From positions 186,001-250,000 of the forward strand of contig NZ_JACHJQ010000004.1 in NCBI RefSeq assembly GCF_014203735.1: a DNA stretch of 64,000 nt, read 5' to 3'. Below, in pieces: positions 42,082 through 49,290 of this stretch. The translations under genes and the position numbers were made by a program. The notes beneath the pieces are model-generated. The model saw only the letters and a program-made list of their open reading frames with translations, made no database searches and was not told where the DNA came from. The number at the start of each line of letters is the position of its first letter. Position 1 is the stretch's first letter. Source of the DNA: Actinophytocola algeriensis. Its GTDB lineage: Bacteria; Actinomycetota; Actinomycetes; Mycobacteriales; Pseudonocardiaceae.

Positions 42082-42953
42082 CCCGCTTTGCTGCTCCGCG
42101 GGTCCAGCAGTGTTTCCGCGAACGAGCGCCACGCGTCCGCGCATTCGATCGCCATTCGGGCCACCGTGTCGCGCCAGTGCGAAGGTACGTTCGCCGCGAT
42201 CGCCGCCCACTGGTCCGGTGTCACCGACCTCGCCTCCAGCAGCCGCAGCAGGGCGCGGCCCGTTTCCGAGAACCGGAGGGTCGGGTCCGAGCGCAGCCGC
42301 ACCACCAGCGTTGCCGTGTCGGGGGCCGGAGCCGGGTCGGCCTCCGCCAGCTTCCGGCGCACCGACCGCGCCGTCTCCGGGGAGATGCCCGCCCGCCGCG
42401 CGACCTCCCGCAGCGACAGCCCCGGCTCGGTCAGCAGGATGGCCCGCGCCACCCGCCGCCGCTCCAGGCTGTTGACGGGCCGGAGCTTGCCGTCGTTGCC
42501 GAGCCGGACCTCCGGCGCGGGTTCCGGCCGCTCCCGGCGGAGCCGGGCGACAGTCGCCGCCGACAGACCGGCCACCGTGGCGATCATCCGGTCCGACCAG
42601 TGCGAGTGTGACGCGATGATGCGGGCGGCTGCCGCTTTCCGATCGGCAAGTGACAGCGGCAATCCGTGTGTCACGTTCGTGCGGACGGCCAGCACGAACG
42701 CCTCGTCGTCACCGCCCTCGAAGAACCGGACCGCGATCCGCTCCTCGCCGCGCAGGCGGGCCGCGCGCAGGCGGTGCATGCCGTCCACGACGCGCATGTC
42801 ATCGCGCCGGACGATGATGGGTGGCAGTTCGCCGATGGTGTCGGCCAGAGTCCGGACGTGGTCGAGGTTCTCCCCGCTCTGGCGTGGCGAGTGGCCCCCG
42901 CGCACTTCGGAGACAGCGACCGTGGTGACAGGACCGTCGAGGTCGAACGGCAT
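42078..42953 (-). CDS. StrR-like ParB-domain transcriptional regulator
   Basis: 291 residues. The N-terminal ParB/Srx fold is clear (GELPPIIVRRDDMRVVDGMHRLRAARLRGEERIAVRFFEGGDDEAFVLAVRTNVTHGLPLSLADRKAAA). A helix-turn-helix (WSDRMIATVAGLSAATVARLRRE) and a second (LSLREVARRAGISPETARSVRRK) follow. This is the layout of pathway regulators such as StrR and NovG. The stop codon TAG lies in the inverted repeat of the neighbouring element, so the original C-terminus may have been altered. Its targets are unknown; no biosynthetic cluster is visible in the window. Confidence 0.85.
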   Translation of the reverse strand: MPFDLDGPVTTVAVSEVRGGHSPRQSGENLDHVRTLADTIGELPPIIVRRDDMRVVDGMHRLRAARLRGEERIAVRFFEGGDDEAFVLAVRTNVTHGLPLSLADRKAAAARIIASHSHWSDRMIATVAGLSAATVARLRRERPEPAPEVRLGNDGKLRPVNSLERRRVARAILLTEPGLSLREVARRAGISPETARSVRRKLAEADPAPAPDTATLVVRLRSDPTLRFSETGRALLRLLEARSVTPDQWAAIAANVPSHWRDTVARMAIECADAWRSFAETLLDPRSSKAG

Positions 42954-43280
42954 TGTCGGCCCCCTGGGTACGGCGGCCTGCGTGGCCGCGGTCGGACAAC
43001 AACCACCCGTACCGTACGACGTTTCCAGCCGGGGGTCCCGCTGACCAGTGACGAATTCACGGAACGAGCGGGAAGAGTTCCCAGCCCCGCTCGCAGACAG
43101 CGATTAATGCGGTCCGACCTGCTGAAACAGGCCATTTCAGACCGTTTTGCCGCCCGGTTCGCACCTCACCCGTACAGGTGAGATCACCTGCTACGAAGTG
43201 TGTCAAGTCACTGTCCGGGTACAGGCTTCTTCCAACGCGCGTCCATCGGAGGGCGTGCCCGTCACGCCTGGAAGGGGGCG
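42954..43280. other. Divergent intergenic region with two dyads
   Basis: No gene is seen in these 327 bp. CGTAC-C-GTACG lies at 43008-43018 near the ParB-like gene, and CTCACC-CGTACA-GGTGAG at 43165-43182 before the MscS-like gene; both may be regulatory. GGAAGGGGG at about 43271-43279 is the ribosome-binding region of the latter. Confidence 0.4.
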
Positions 43281-44213
43281 GTGGCGTTGCAGAGTTCCAA
43301 CCTCGCGGCCGTCGATTTCGGTCAAGGCATCTCGAGCGCGTGGAGCACGATCGCCACGTTCGTGCCCAAGCTACTGGCGTTCCTGCTGATCCTGTTCATC
43401 GGCTGGCTGATCGCGAAGGCGCTCAGCAAAGTCGTCGACAAGGTCCTCGAACGGGTCGGATTCGATCGCGTGGTGGAGCGCGGCGGCATCAACCGCATGA
43501 TGTCGGGGAGCAAGTACGACGCGTCGGACATCATCGCGAAGCTCGTGTACTACGCAGTGCTGCTGATCGCGCTGCAGATGGCGTTCGGTGTCTTCGGCTC
43601 GAACCCGGTGAGCACCATGCTGACCGCCATCGTGGCGTTCCTGCCGAAGGCAGTCGTCGCGATCGTCATCATCGTGGTCGTCGGCGCGGTCGCCCGTGCG
43701 GTCAAGGACCTGGTCACGAACGCCCTGGGCGGCCTGTCGTACGGCAAGCTGCTCGGCACACTCGCGTCGGTGTTCATCTGGGGCCTCGGCATCATCGCCG
43801 CGCTGAACCAGATCGGCGTGGCGACCACGGTGACCACCCCGGTGCTGATCATGGTCCTGGCCACCGTGGGCGGCATCGCGGTCATCGGCGTCGGCGGCGG
43901 CCTCGTCCGGCCGATGCAGCAGCGCTGGGAGGGCTGGCTGGACCGCGCGGAGAGCGAGTTCCCGCAGGCCAAGGCCGCCGCGGAGGCATACCAGCGTGGC
44001 AAGGAGGACGCCGGCCGCGCAGGCGGGCCGAGTCGCACGCAACAGATGGCCCACGCCGGTGGTGCCCGCACGGCGACCGGCCCGGTCCCGGGGACCGCGG
44101 GGGCGCAGGGCATGCAGGGACAGCACCAGCGGATGCCGCAGGGGTACGAGCAGCACCCGCAGGACCCCGGCTACCCCCGGCCGGGGCACACGCCGCCGGG
44201 ACGGCAGCAGTAA
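43281..44213 (+). CDS. MscS-like mechanosensitive channel family protein (transmembrane helix repeats)
   Basis: 310 residues. GTG 43281 is immediately behind GAAGGGGG; TTG 43287 has better spacing and may be the real start. Helices such as TFVPKLLAFLLILFIGWLIAKALSKVVDKVLERVGFDRVVERGG repeat three times in related form (second VSTMLTAIVAFLPKAVVAIVIIVVVGAVARAVKDLVTNAL), which is the conserved TM-helix unit of CmpX-like MscS relatives. The MscS beta domain is missing; the C-terminal 70 residues are a Gln/Pro/Gly-rich cytosolic tail. A role in osmotic or envelope stress is likely. Confidence 0.8.
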   Translation: MALQSSNLAAVDFGQGISSAWSTIATFVPKLLAFLLILFIGWLIAKALSKVVDKVLERVGFDRVVERGGINRMMSGSKYDASDIIAKLVYYAVLLIALQMAFGVFGSNPVSTMLTAIVAFLPKAVVAIVIIVVVGAVARAVKDLVTNALGGLSYGKLLGTLASVFIWGLGIIAALNQIGVATTVTTPVLIMVLATVGGIAVIGVGGGLVRPMQQRWEGWLDRAESEFPQAKAAAEAYQRGKEDAGRAGGPSRTQQMAHAGGARTATGPVPGTAGAQGMQGQHQRMPQGYEQHPQDPGYPRPGHTPPGRQQ

Positions 44214-44215
44214 GC

Positions 44216-44265
44216 GACAACACGACGGCGGCCGGGCTCTCGAACCCGGCCGCCGTCATGTTGTC
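44216..44265 (+). terminator. Very strong hairpin after the MscS-like gene
   Basis: GACAACACGACGGCGGCCGGG pairs over 21 positions (one G-U) with the segment 44245-44265 across an 8-nt loop. It starts 3 bp after the stop codon. No U-tract follows, as is common for actinobacterial terminators. Its 3' arm overlaps a DnaA-box-like site. Confidence 0.7.
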
Positions 44266-44288
44266 CACAGCCGGGGGAGTTATCCACA
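44261..44288 (+). promoter_or_regulatory. Two DnaA-box-like sequences
   Basis: TTGTCCACA (44261-44269) and TTATCCACA (44280-44288) both match strong DnaA boxes, in the same orientation with starts 19 bp apart. They lie directly upstream of a good sigma-70 promoter. A full origin would need many more boxes and dnaA/dnaN, neither of which is present, so DnaA titration or promoter control is the more likely role. Confidence 0.5.
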
Positions 44289-44303
44289 GATCGGCCCACA
44301 CGC

Positions 44304-44332
44304 GTGACAGCGCCGCCCGCAACTGGTAGACT
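44304..44332 (+). promoter_or_regulatory. Sigma-70-type promoter without a downstream gene
   Basis: GTGACA (44304-44309) and TAGACT (44327-44332) are separated by 17 bp, close to the actinobacterial housekeeping consensus. Transcription would start near 44339 and run into 44340-44480, which holds no plus-strand gene but has a GC hairpin (ACGCCCCC...GGGGGTTGCGT with a 2-nt bulge). A small RNA, or an antisense transcript to the next gene, is possible. Confidence 0.45.
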
Positions 44333-44480
44333 GGCAAGGCGGGACGCCCCCGGGACAGGGTGGGGGTTGCGTACCGGCGGGTTCGCGCTTCTGCGAGTTG
44401 TTTCGCTGGTCAGGTGTGTTCGCGCCGTCGCTGACGTGGCGTTCGCGGCACGAGGCCGGGTGCCGCTGGAGCGGCTCTCG

Positions 44481-44870
44481 TCACGCCAGGGACGGCAGGT
44501 CGTCCGTCTTCGCGACCGGGTGGCCCGGGAGCATGTTCCTGGCCAGCGAGCAGACCGCCAGCAGGCGTACGTGGAACCAGGTCGCCGTGCGCCACTCGGT
44601 CGCGTCCGTGGGGATGGTGAGTGACAGGCCCCGCTCCCGCAGGTGGTCCTGGATGCCGCGCGCGTAGCCGGCCAGCAGCACCGTGCCCGCGACCGCCGCG
44701 CCGGACTCGACTCCCGTCGTCAGGATGTCGCGGACCGCGGCCTCGTGCTGGTCCAGTACCGCCGCCAGGCCCGGCACCGTCGCCGCGGCCACCAGGCCTG
44801 CTGTACCCAGCTGGTCGTGCAGACGGTCGAGTGCACGTCGCGCGGACCGTTCGAGGCGCCGGACCCCCAT
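44481..44870 (-). CDS. DUF6401-like small protein
   Basis: 129 residues from ATG 44870 (GTGGGTG upstream; GTG 44882 is an alternative). It is a compact alpha-helical protein: ALDRLHDQLGTAGLVAAATVPGLAAVLDQHEAAVRDILTTGV and later WFHVRLLAVCSLARNMLPGH. This resembles proteins labelled DUF6401, sometimes found near natural-product genes. I have no function for it and the family call is from memory of its helix pattern. Confidence 0.55.
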   Translation of the reverse strand: MGVRRLERSARRALDRLHDQLGTAGLVAAATVPGLAAVLDQHEAAVRDILTTGVESGAAVAGTVLLAGYARGIQDHLRERGLSLTIPTDATEWRTATWFHVRLLAVCSLARNMLPGHPVAKTDDLPSLA

Positions 44871-44939
44871 GAAATCACCCACTATCGTTTGAAACCACTC
44901 GCGTGTGTATCACGCCGGGTAGCCGGAACGAATGTGGAA

Positions 44940-44953
44940 GTGGTTCGAACCAC
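44940..44953. promoter_or_regulatory. Perfect 14-bp palindrome GTGGTTCGAACCAC
   Basis: The palindrome lies 27 bp upstream of the cyclophilin ATG, in the divergent region with the DUF6401-like gene. The GTTCGAAC core is like several actinobacterial repressor sites. It may be an operator for either gene. Confidence 0.4.
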
Positions 44954-44980
44954 ACCAGGACACCAGTAGGGTTCCAGCGC

Positions 44981-45637
44981 ATGAAACTTCTGCGAGGGAT
45001 CGTCATCGTGGCCGTCGGCCTGTTCGGGCTCGCCGCGCCGGTGTCCACCGCCGCCGCTGAGCCCGCCGCGCCGCCGGTCAAGCAGTGCGAGTTCATCCCG
45101 ACGCCGGACAAGCCGGCCGCCAAGCCCGTGCACCCGCCGAGGCCCGTCGCGTCGACGCGCGGTACCGCCACGGTCTACCTGCAGACGAACTACGGCCCGG
45201 TGGTCATCGACCTCGACCGGGGGAACGCGTCCTGCGCGGTGCACAACTTCACGCACCTCGTGCGCAGCCTGTTCTACAACGCGACGCAGTGCTTCCGGCT
45301 GACCCACTCCGAGCGGCTCGGCGTCCTGCAGTGCGGCGACATCTACCGCGTGGAGGAGGGCGGGCCCGGCTACCGGTTCGCCGACGAGGTGACGGGCGCC
45401 GAGACGTACCCGCGTGGCACGGTCGCCATGGGCAACCAGGGGCCGGGCACGAATGGCAGCCAGTTCTTCATCGTGCACTCGCACGCGAACATCGCGCCCG
45501 CGTACTCGGTGCTCGGCCGCGTCACGCACGGCATGGCGACCCTGGACCGCATCGTCGCCGCCGGTATCGCCGACGGTGCGACAGATGGCCTACCGAAGTA
45601 CCCCGTGCGGATCTACTTCGCATTCCAGCTGCGCTGA
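44981..45637 (+). CDS. Secreted cyclophilin-type peptidyl-prolyl isomerase
   Basis: 218 residues from ATG 44981. A signal peptide (LLRGIVIVAVGLFGLAAPVSTAAAEPA) predicts export. The cyclophilin domain includes VHNFTHLVRSLFYNATQCFRLTHSERLGVLQCGDIY, GTVAMGNQGPGTNGSQFFIVHSHANIAPAYSVLGRVTHGM and the closing strand. Catalytic residues are partly changed: the usual FHR is CFR, while GSQFFI is intact. It should assist folding of exported proteins. Two strong hairpins follow the gene. Confidence 0.88.
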   Translation: MKLLRGIVIVAVGLFGLAAPVSTAAAEPAAPPVKQCEFIPTPDKPAAKPVHPPRPVASTRGTATVYLQTNYGPVVIDLDRGNASCAVHNFTHLVRSLFYNATQCFRLTHSERLGVLQCGDIYRVEEGGPGYRFADEVTGAETYPRGTVAMGNQGPGTNGSQFFIVHSHANIAPAYSVLGRVTHGMATLDRIVAAGIADGATDGLPKYPVRIYFAFQLR

Positions 45638-45643
45638 CCTCGA

Positions 45644-45728
45644 ATGGGAAAAGTGAATTGTCGAGACGGTCGACCGCTTTTCCCATGATGTGGACGAGAT
45701 TCGCGTCACATCGACGCGAATCCTCGTC
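45644..45728. terminator. Tandem hairpins between convergent genes
   Basis: ATGGGAAAAG (45644) pairs with CTTTTCCCAT (45677-45686) and encloses an inner GTCGA/TCGAC pair. A second hairpin follows: GACGAGATTCGCGTC (45693-45707) pairs with GACGCGAATCCTCGTC (45713-45728) with one bulged base. They lie between the cyclophilin stop and the stop of the small minus-strand gene and should terminate from both sides. Confidence 0.65.
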
Positions 45729-45751
45729 TCTCCTGCGTCGTCGACTATGGA

Positions 45752-45919
45752 CTAGTCACCGCGGCGCGGTTCGGGAAGGTGTGCGGCGTACTGCTCGGCC
45801 TCGTGCCGGTTCACGCTGACATCGCGCCACTCCCGGCGGTTCCCGTCGTACACGGAGTAGGTCCAGATGCAGTCGTCGTTCACGTAGCCCGATATCGCGC
45901 GGTGCGAGGGTTCGGACAT
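45752..45919 (-). CDS. Small hypothetical protein (55 residues)
   Basis: Starts at ATG 45919 behind AGGAG with 7-nt spacing; a 68-residue reading from 45958 has no such site. The sequence has an aromatic-rich beta-like part (SGYVNDDCIWTYSVYDGNRREWRDVSV) and a short helix (NRHEAEQYAAHL). Good codon use and the ribosome-binding site support a real gene. No family recognised. Confidence 0.55.
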   Translation of the reverse strand: MSEPSHRAISGYVNDDCIWTYSVYDGNRREWRDVSVNRHEAEQYAAHLPEPRRGD

Positions 45920-46127
45920 CGCGTTCTCCTGGGGGAATCGGCGGAATGTGTGTCTCATGATGCGACATTCGGAACTCCGTCGCGAGAGATGTCACCCGGA
46001 CGGCGGGCACCAGGATAACAGCATGACATTCCGTGTTCGCGTGTGCCGATGCAAGTGCGCGGGGCAATTGTCGAATCCAGTAAAAAGATACCGGCAATAG
46101 CCGACACGATTTACGAGCGTAACTGGA

Positions 46128-46757
46128 TCAGGGTGCGACCGCGACTCCACCGGCATCTGCCGGAGCCGTCAGCGGGACCGGTCGCACCATCGCCGGCAGG
46201 GCGAAGCACGAGGTCAGACCACCGATGATCATGAGCGCGGTGATCCCGGTGCCGATCGACACGCTCGCCGGCAGGAATACCACCGCGGGCCACACCGGCA
46301 TTTGCCGCCGTGCTGCCGCGATCAGTGCCAGTAGTGCGACGCCCGCGAGTCCGAGCGCGGGGACGGCGCCGTAGAAGAACGTCTCGAAACCCGGTAGCTC
46401 GTGGATGGAGCGGGAGATGGCCGACATCTCACTGCGCGCACCCGCCCGAAACCCGACAATCAGGTCGATCACCATCTGACCGGTCATCGCCACGGTCCCG
46501 ACGAGCCCCGCGAACGCGATCACCCCGACGGCGATCCGCTCGGCCCGGTGGCGGGCGGCGTCCCTGGTCCACGTCCACAGGGTCGCGAGGACGGCCAGCA
46601 TGGCGAGGTTGCCGATGATGTAGGCGAGGTGGGCGGCGGTCCAGAGGGGGAGGGCGACGGTCCAGTCCAGGTCGGGATTGGGTTTCCAGCCGAGCTTCAT
46701 ACCCAGCACGCCGAGCAGGAGGAAGAACGGGGCGGCGAAGAAGGCGGTGCGGATCAT
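46128..46757 (-). CDS. Hypothetical membrane protein
   Basis: 209 residues with six predicted membrane helices: FFAAPFFLLLGVLGM, PLWTAAHLAYIIGNLAMLAVLATLW, IAVGVIAFAGLVGTVAMTGQMVIDLIVG, FFYGAVPALGLAGVALLALIAAARR, MPVWPAVVFLPASVSIG and ITALMIIGGLTSCFALPA. Charged residues lie in short loops. No enzyme or transporter motif is visible and no neighbour suggests a function. It is transcribed alone. Confidence 0.65.
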   Translation of the reverse strand: MIRTAFFAAPFFLLLGVLGMKLGWKPNPDLDWTVALPLWTAAHLAYIIGNLAMLAVLATLWTWTRDAARHRAERIAVGVIAFAGLVGTVAMTGQMVIDLIVGFRAGARSEMSAISRSIHELPGFETFFYGAVPALGLAGVALLALIAAARRQMPVWPAVVFLPASVSIGTGITALMIIGGLTSCFALPAMVRPVPLTAPADAGGVAVAP

Positions 46758-47122
46758 CGGTGGTTCTCCCGGGGATTTCGGTGGTGGGGGAACCGTGGCA
46801 TCGGAGTGGGGATCGCCACATCGGGGTTGGGCCCTTGATCGACCCCTTAGGGGTGACCGTTATGCCGCGTTTTGTCCGGGCTGCGGACATGCGGCGGTGG
46901 TCGGGGCTGATCGCGCCCTCACGTCGGGTCCGGAAGCAGAGCCGGATCCACTGGGAGCCTGCCGTGGGCTCTGTCGCCTTCGAACGGTGCGGAGGTGCTG
47001 GTCACTTTGGGTGGGGATCCACTTCGGAGGGTTTCACCTCTTCGGTTGGGGGTACCCCCCGCCCGGTCAGTAACGCCCGTGTTCTGGTGGGGACGGGCGT
47101 TTTGCCAGGTCGGAGGGACAAC
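46758..47122. other. Divergent intergenic region with ACCCC-TTA-GGGGT dyad
   Basis: No gene is supported in these 365 bp, although frames stay open because of high GC. An odd palindrome ACCCC-TTA-GGGGT lies at 46842-46854. GGAGGG at 47111-47116 is the ribosome-binding site of the MFS gene. The region should hold promoters for both flanking membrane-protein genes. Confidence 0.4.
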
Positions 47123-48508
47123 ATGACGTCGGCTCGTGCGGGCGGTTCTGCTGGTCGGGTGGCAGAACCCGACGCCAAGACATTGCGGCGGGCGATCTCC
47201 GCGTCCGCTATCGGCAATATGACCGAATGGTTCGACTACGGGGTCTACGCGTACACCGCCGTCTACATCGGTGACGCGTTCTTCCCCAGCGAGAACGAGA
47301 CGGCGTCCACGCTGGGCAGTCTCCTCGTCTTCGCCGTGTCGTTCCTCATCCGCCCGCTCGGCGGCATGGTGTGGGGGCCGCTCGGGGACCGGCTCGGGCG
47401 ACGGAAAGTCCTTGCCACCACGATTCTTCTCATGGCCGCCGCCACTTTCTGTGTCGGTATTCTCCCGGGCTATGTCTCGATCGGCATTCTCGCGCCCATC
47501 GGGCTCATCATTCTCCGGATGATCCAGGGGTTCTCGACCGGCGGTGAGTACGGCGGCGCGGCCACCTTCATGGCCGAGTACGCGCCCGACCGCAAACGCG
47601 GGCGCTTCGGGTCGTTCCTCGAGTTCGGGACGCTCGCCGGGTTCACCCTCGGTGCGACGCTGGTGCTCCTCACCGAACTCGCCGTCGGGGCCGAGAACAT
47701 GGCCGACTGGGGCTGGCGCCTGCCGTTCCTCGTCGCCGCGCCCATGGGGCTGGTCGGGCTCTACCTCCGCAGCCGGCTCGAGGACACGCCCGTGTTCCGC
47801 GAGGCCGAGGCCGAGGGGAAGATCGACCACGAGGCCAAGTCGCACCTGCGTGACCTCCTCAAGTACTGGAAGCCGCTCGTCCTGTTGATGGGGCTCGTGG
47901 TCACGCTGAACATCGCCAACTACACGCTGCTCGCCTACATGCCGACCTACCTCGAGGGCGAGATCGGGCTCACCTCGCGGGCGTCGCTGATCCTGATCAT
48001 CATCGGGCAGACCGCGATGATGCTCGTGATCCCGTTCTCCGGTGCGCTGTCCGACCGGGTGGGGCGCAAGACCATGTGGTGGATCAGCATCATCGGGTTG
48101 TTCGTGCTGTCGATACCGCTGTTCAAGCTGATGGGCTCCGGGTTCACGCAGGCCATCATCGCGTTCGCGATCCTCGGGCTCCTGTACGTCCCGCAGCTCT
48201 CCACGATCTCCGCGATGTTCCCCGCCATGTTCCCGACGAAGGTGCGGTACGCCGGGTTCGCCATCGCGTACAACATCTCCACGTCGCTGTTCGGTGGCAC
48301 GGCACCCGCGGTGAACCAGGCGCTGATCAACAGCACCGGTGACAAGCTGATGCCCGCCTACTACCTGATGGCGGCGTGCGTCGTCGGTGCGATCGCGCTC
48401 TGGTTCGTGCCGGAGACCCGCGCGTGCTCGATCCGCGGCGACGGCATCCCGGGCATCGACACCAAGCCACAGCTGGAACCGGTGAAGAAGGTCGAAGCCT
48501 CGGTTTGA
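47123..48508 (+). CDS. MFS transporter of the metabolite:H+ symporter family (ProP-like)
   Basis: 461 residues, ATG behind CGGAGGGACAAC. Twelve membrane helices with the family's signatures: ASAIGNMTEWFDYGVYAYTAVYIGDAFFP at helix 1, GPLGDRLGRRKVL between helices 2 and 3, and RMIQGFSTGGEYGGAATFMAEYAPDRKRG near helices 4-5. These are characteristic of ProP/KgtP/ShiA relatives. Substrates in this family include proline, glycine betaine, citrate and alpha-ketoglutarate; a compatible solute or organic acid is likely. The osmoregulatory coiled-coil tail of E. coli ProP is absent. Confidence 0.9.
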   Translation: MTSARAGGSAGRVAEPDAKTLRRAISASAIGNMTEWFDYGVYAYTAVYIGDAFFPSENETASTLGSLLVFAVSFLIRPLGGMVWGPLGDRLGRRKVLATTILLMAAATFCVGILPGYVSIGILAPIGLIILRMIQGFSTGGEYGGAATFMAEYAPDRKRGRFGSFLEFGTLAGFTLGATLVLLTELAVGAENMADWGWRLPFLVAAPMGLVGLYLRSRLEDTPVFREAEAEGKIDHEAKSHLRDLLKYWKPLVLLMGLVVTLNIANYTLLAYMPTYLEGEIGLTSRASLILIIIGQTAMMLVIPFSGALSDRVGRKTMWWISIIGLFVLSIPLFKLMGSGFTQAIIAFAILGLLYVPQLSTISAMFPAMFPTKVRYAGFAIAYNISTSLFGGTAPAVNQALINSTGDKLMPAYYLMAACVVGAIALWFVPETRACSIRGDGIPGIDTKPQLEPVKKVEASV

Positions 48509-48541
48509 TCTGGAGCGCGCTCCACGTCGTACCGTCGCGGT

Positions 48542-49290
48542 ATGGCCATACCTGATCAGCACGAGATCGGCTCCGGGTTCGGGTTCACCAGCACCGCGGC
48601 CGAGGTCGTCGGCGGGATCGACCTGACCGGCAAGCTGGCGGTGGTCACCGGTGGGTACTCGGGGATCGGCATCGAGACGACGAAGGCACTCGCGGGAGCG
48701 GGTGCCTTCGTCGTCGTTCCGGCCCGGCGCACCGGCCCGGCGGCCGCCGCGCTCGCCGGACTGTCCTCTGTGGCGCCAGGGTGGTCGCGGTGTCCTCCGC
48801 TGCGCACCGGCACTCGGCGATGCGGTGGGACGACGTGATGTTCGACCACGGCTACGACAAGTGGCAGGCCTACGGCCAGAGCAAGACCGCGAACGCGCTC
48901 TTCGCCCCGCACCTGGACGAGCTCGCGAAGGACCGGGGTGTGCGGGCGTTCTCCCCGCACCCGGGCGGGATCCACACGCCGCCGCAGCGGCACCTCCCGC
49001 GCGAGGAGATGATCTCGCTCGGGATCCTCGACGAGAACGGCGACGTGGTGCCCGGCCGGTTCAAGACTCCCGAGCAGGGCGCCGCGACCCAGGTGTGGTC
49101 CGCGACCTCTCCGCAGCTCGCCGGCCTCGGCGGCCTGTTCCTCGAGGACTGCGACGTCGCCGGGCTCCGGGAGACCAACGAGATGTTGGGGAAGGGCGTC
49201 TACCCGTACGCGGTGGACCCGGACGAGGCCGCCCGGCTGTGGGACCTCTCCGTCGAACTGACCGGGGCCAACGCGTTCACACGCGGATGA
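48542..49290 (+). pseudogene. SDR family oxidoreductase with internal deletion and frameshift
   Basis: The first part reads IDLTGKLAVVTGGYSGIGIETTKALAGAGAFVVVPARR, a Rossmann TGxxxGIG site. After LSSV at about 48769 the frame changes and resumes with ARVVAVSSAAHRHSAMRWDDVMFDHGYDKWQAYGQSKTANALFA, which contains the YxxxK catalytic pair, and runs to the stop at 49290. About 95 residues that normally include the NNAG motif are missing between the two parts, so the product cannot be active. The clean edges suggest a recent deletion. Confidence 0.78.

Noticed and set aside
42078-42953. Chromosome partition ParB
   Set aside because: No parA, no parS-like sites, and the domain order matches StrR/NovG-type pathway regulators.
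44261-44288. Chromosomal origin of replication
   Set aside because: Only two DnaA boxes, no AT-rich unwinding region and no dnaA, dnaN or rpmH nearby.
44339-44480. Signal recognition particle RNA or 6S RNA
   Set aside because: The conserved GGUCAGG...GGAAGCAGCC core of SRP RNA is absent and the fold is not that of 6S RNA; kept only as an unnamed transcript candidate.
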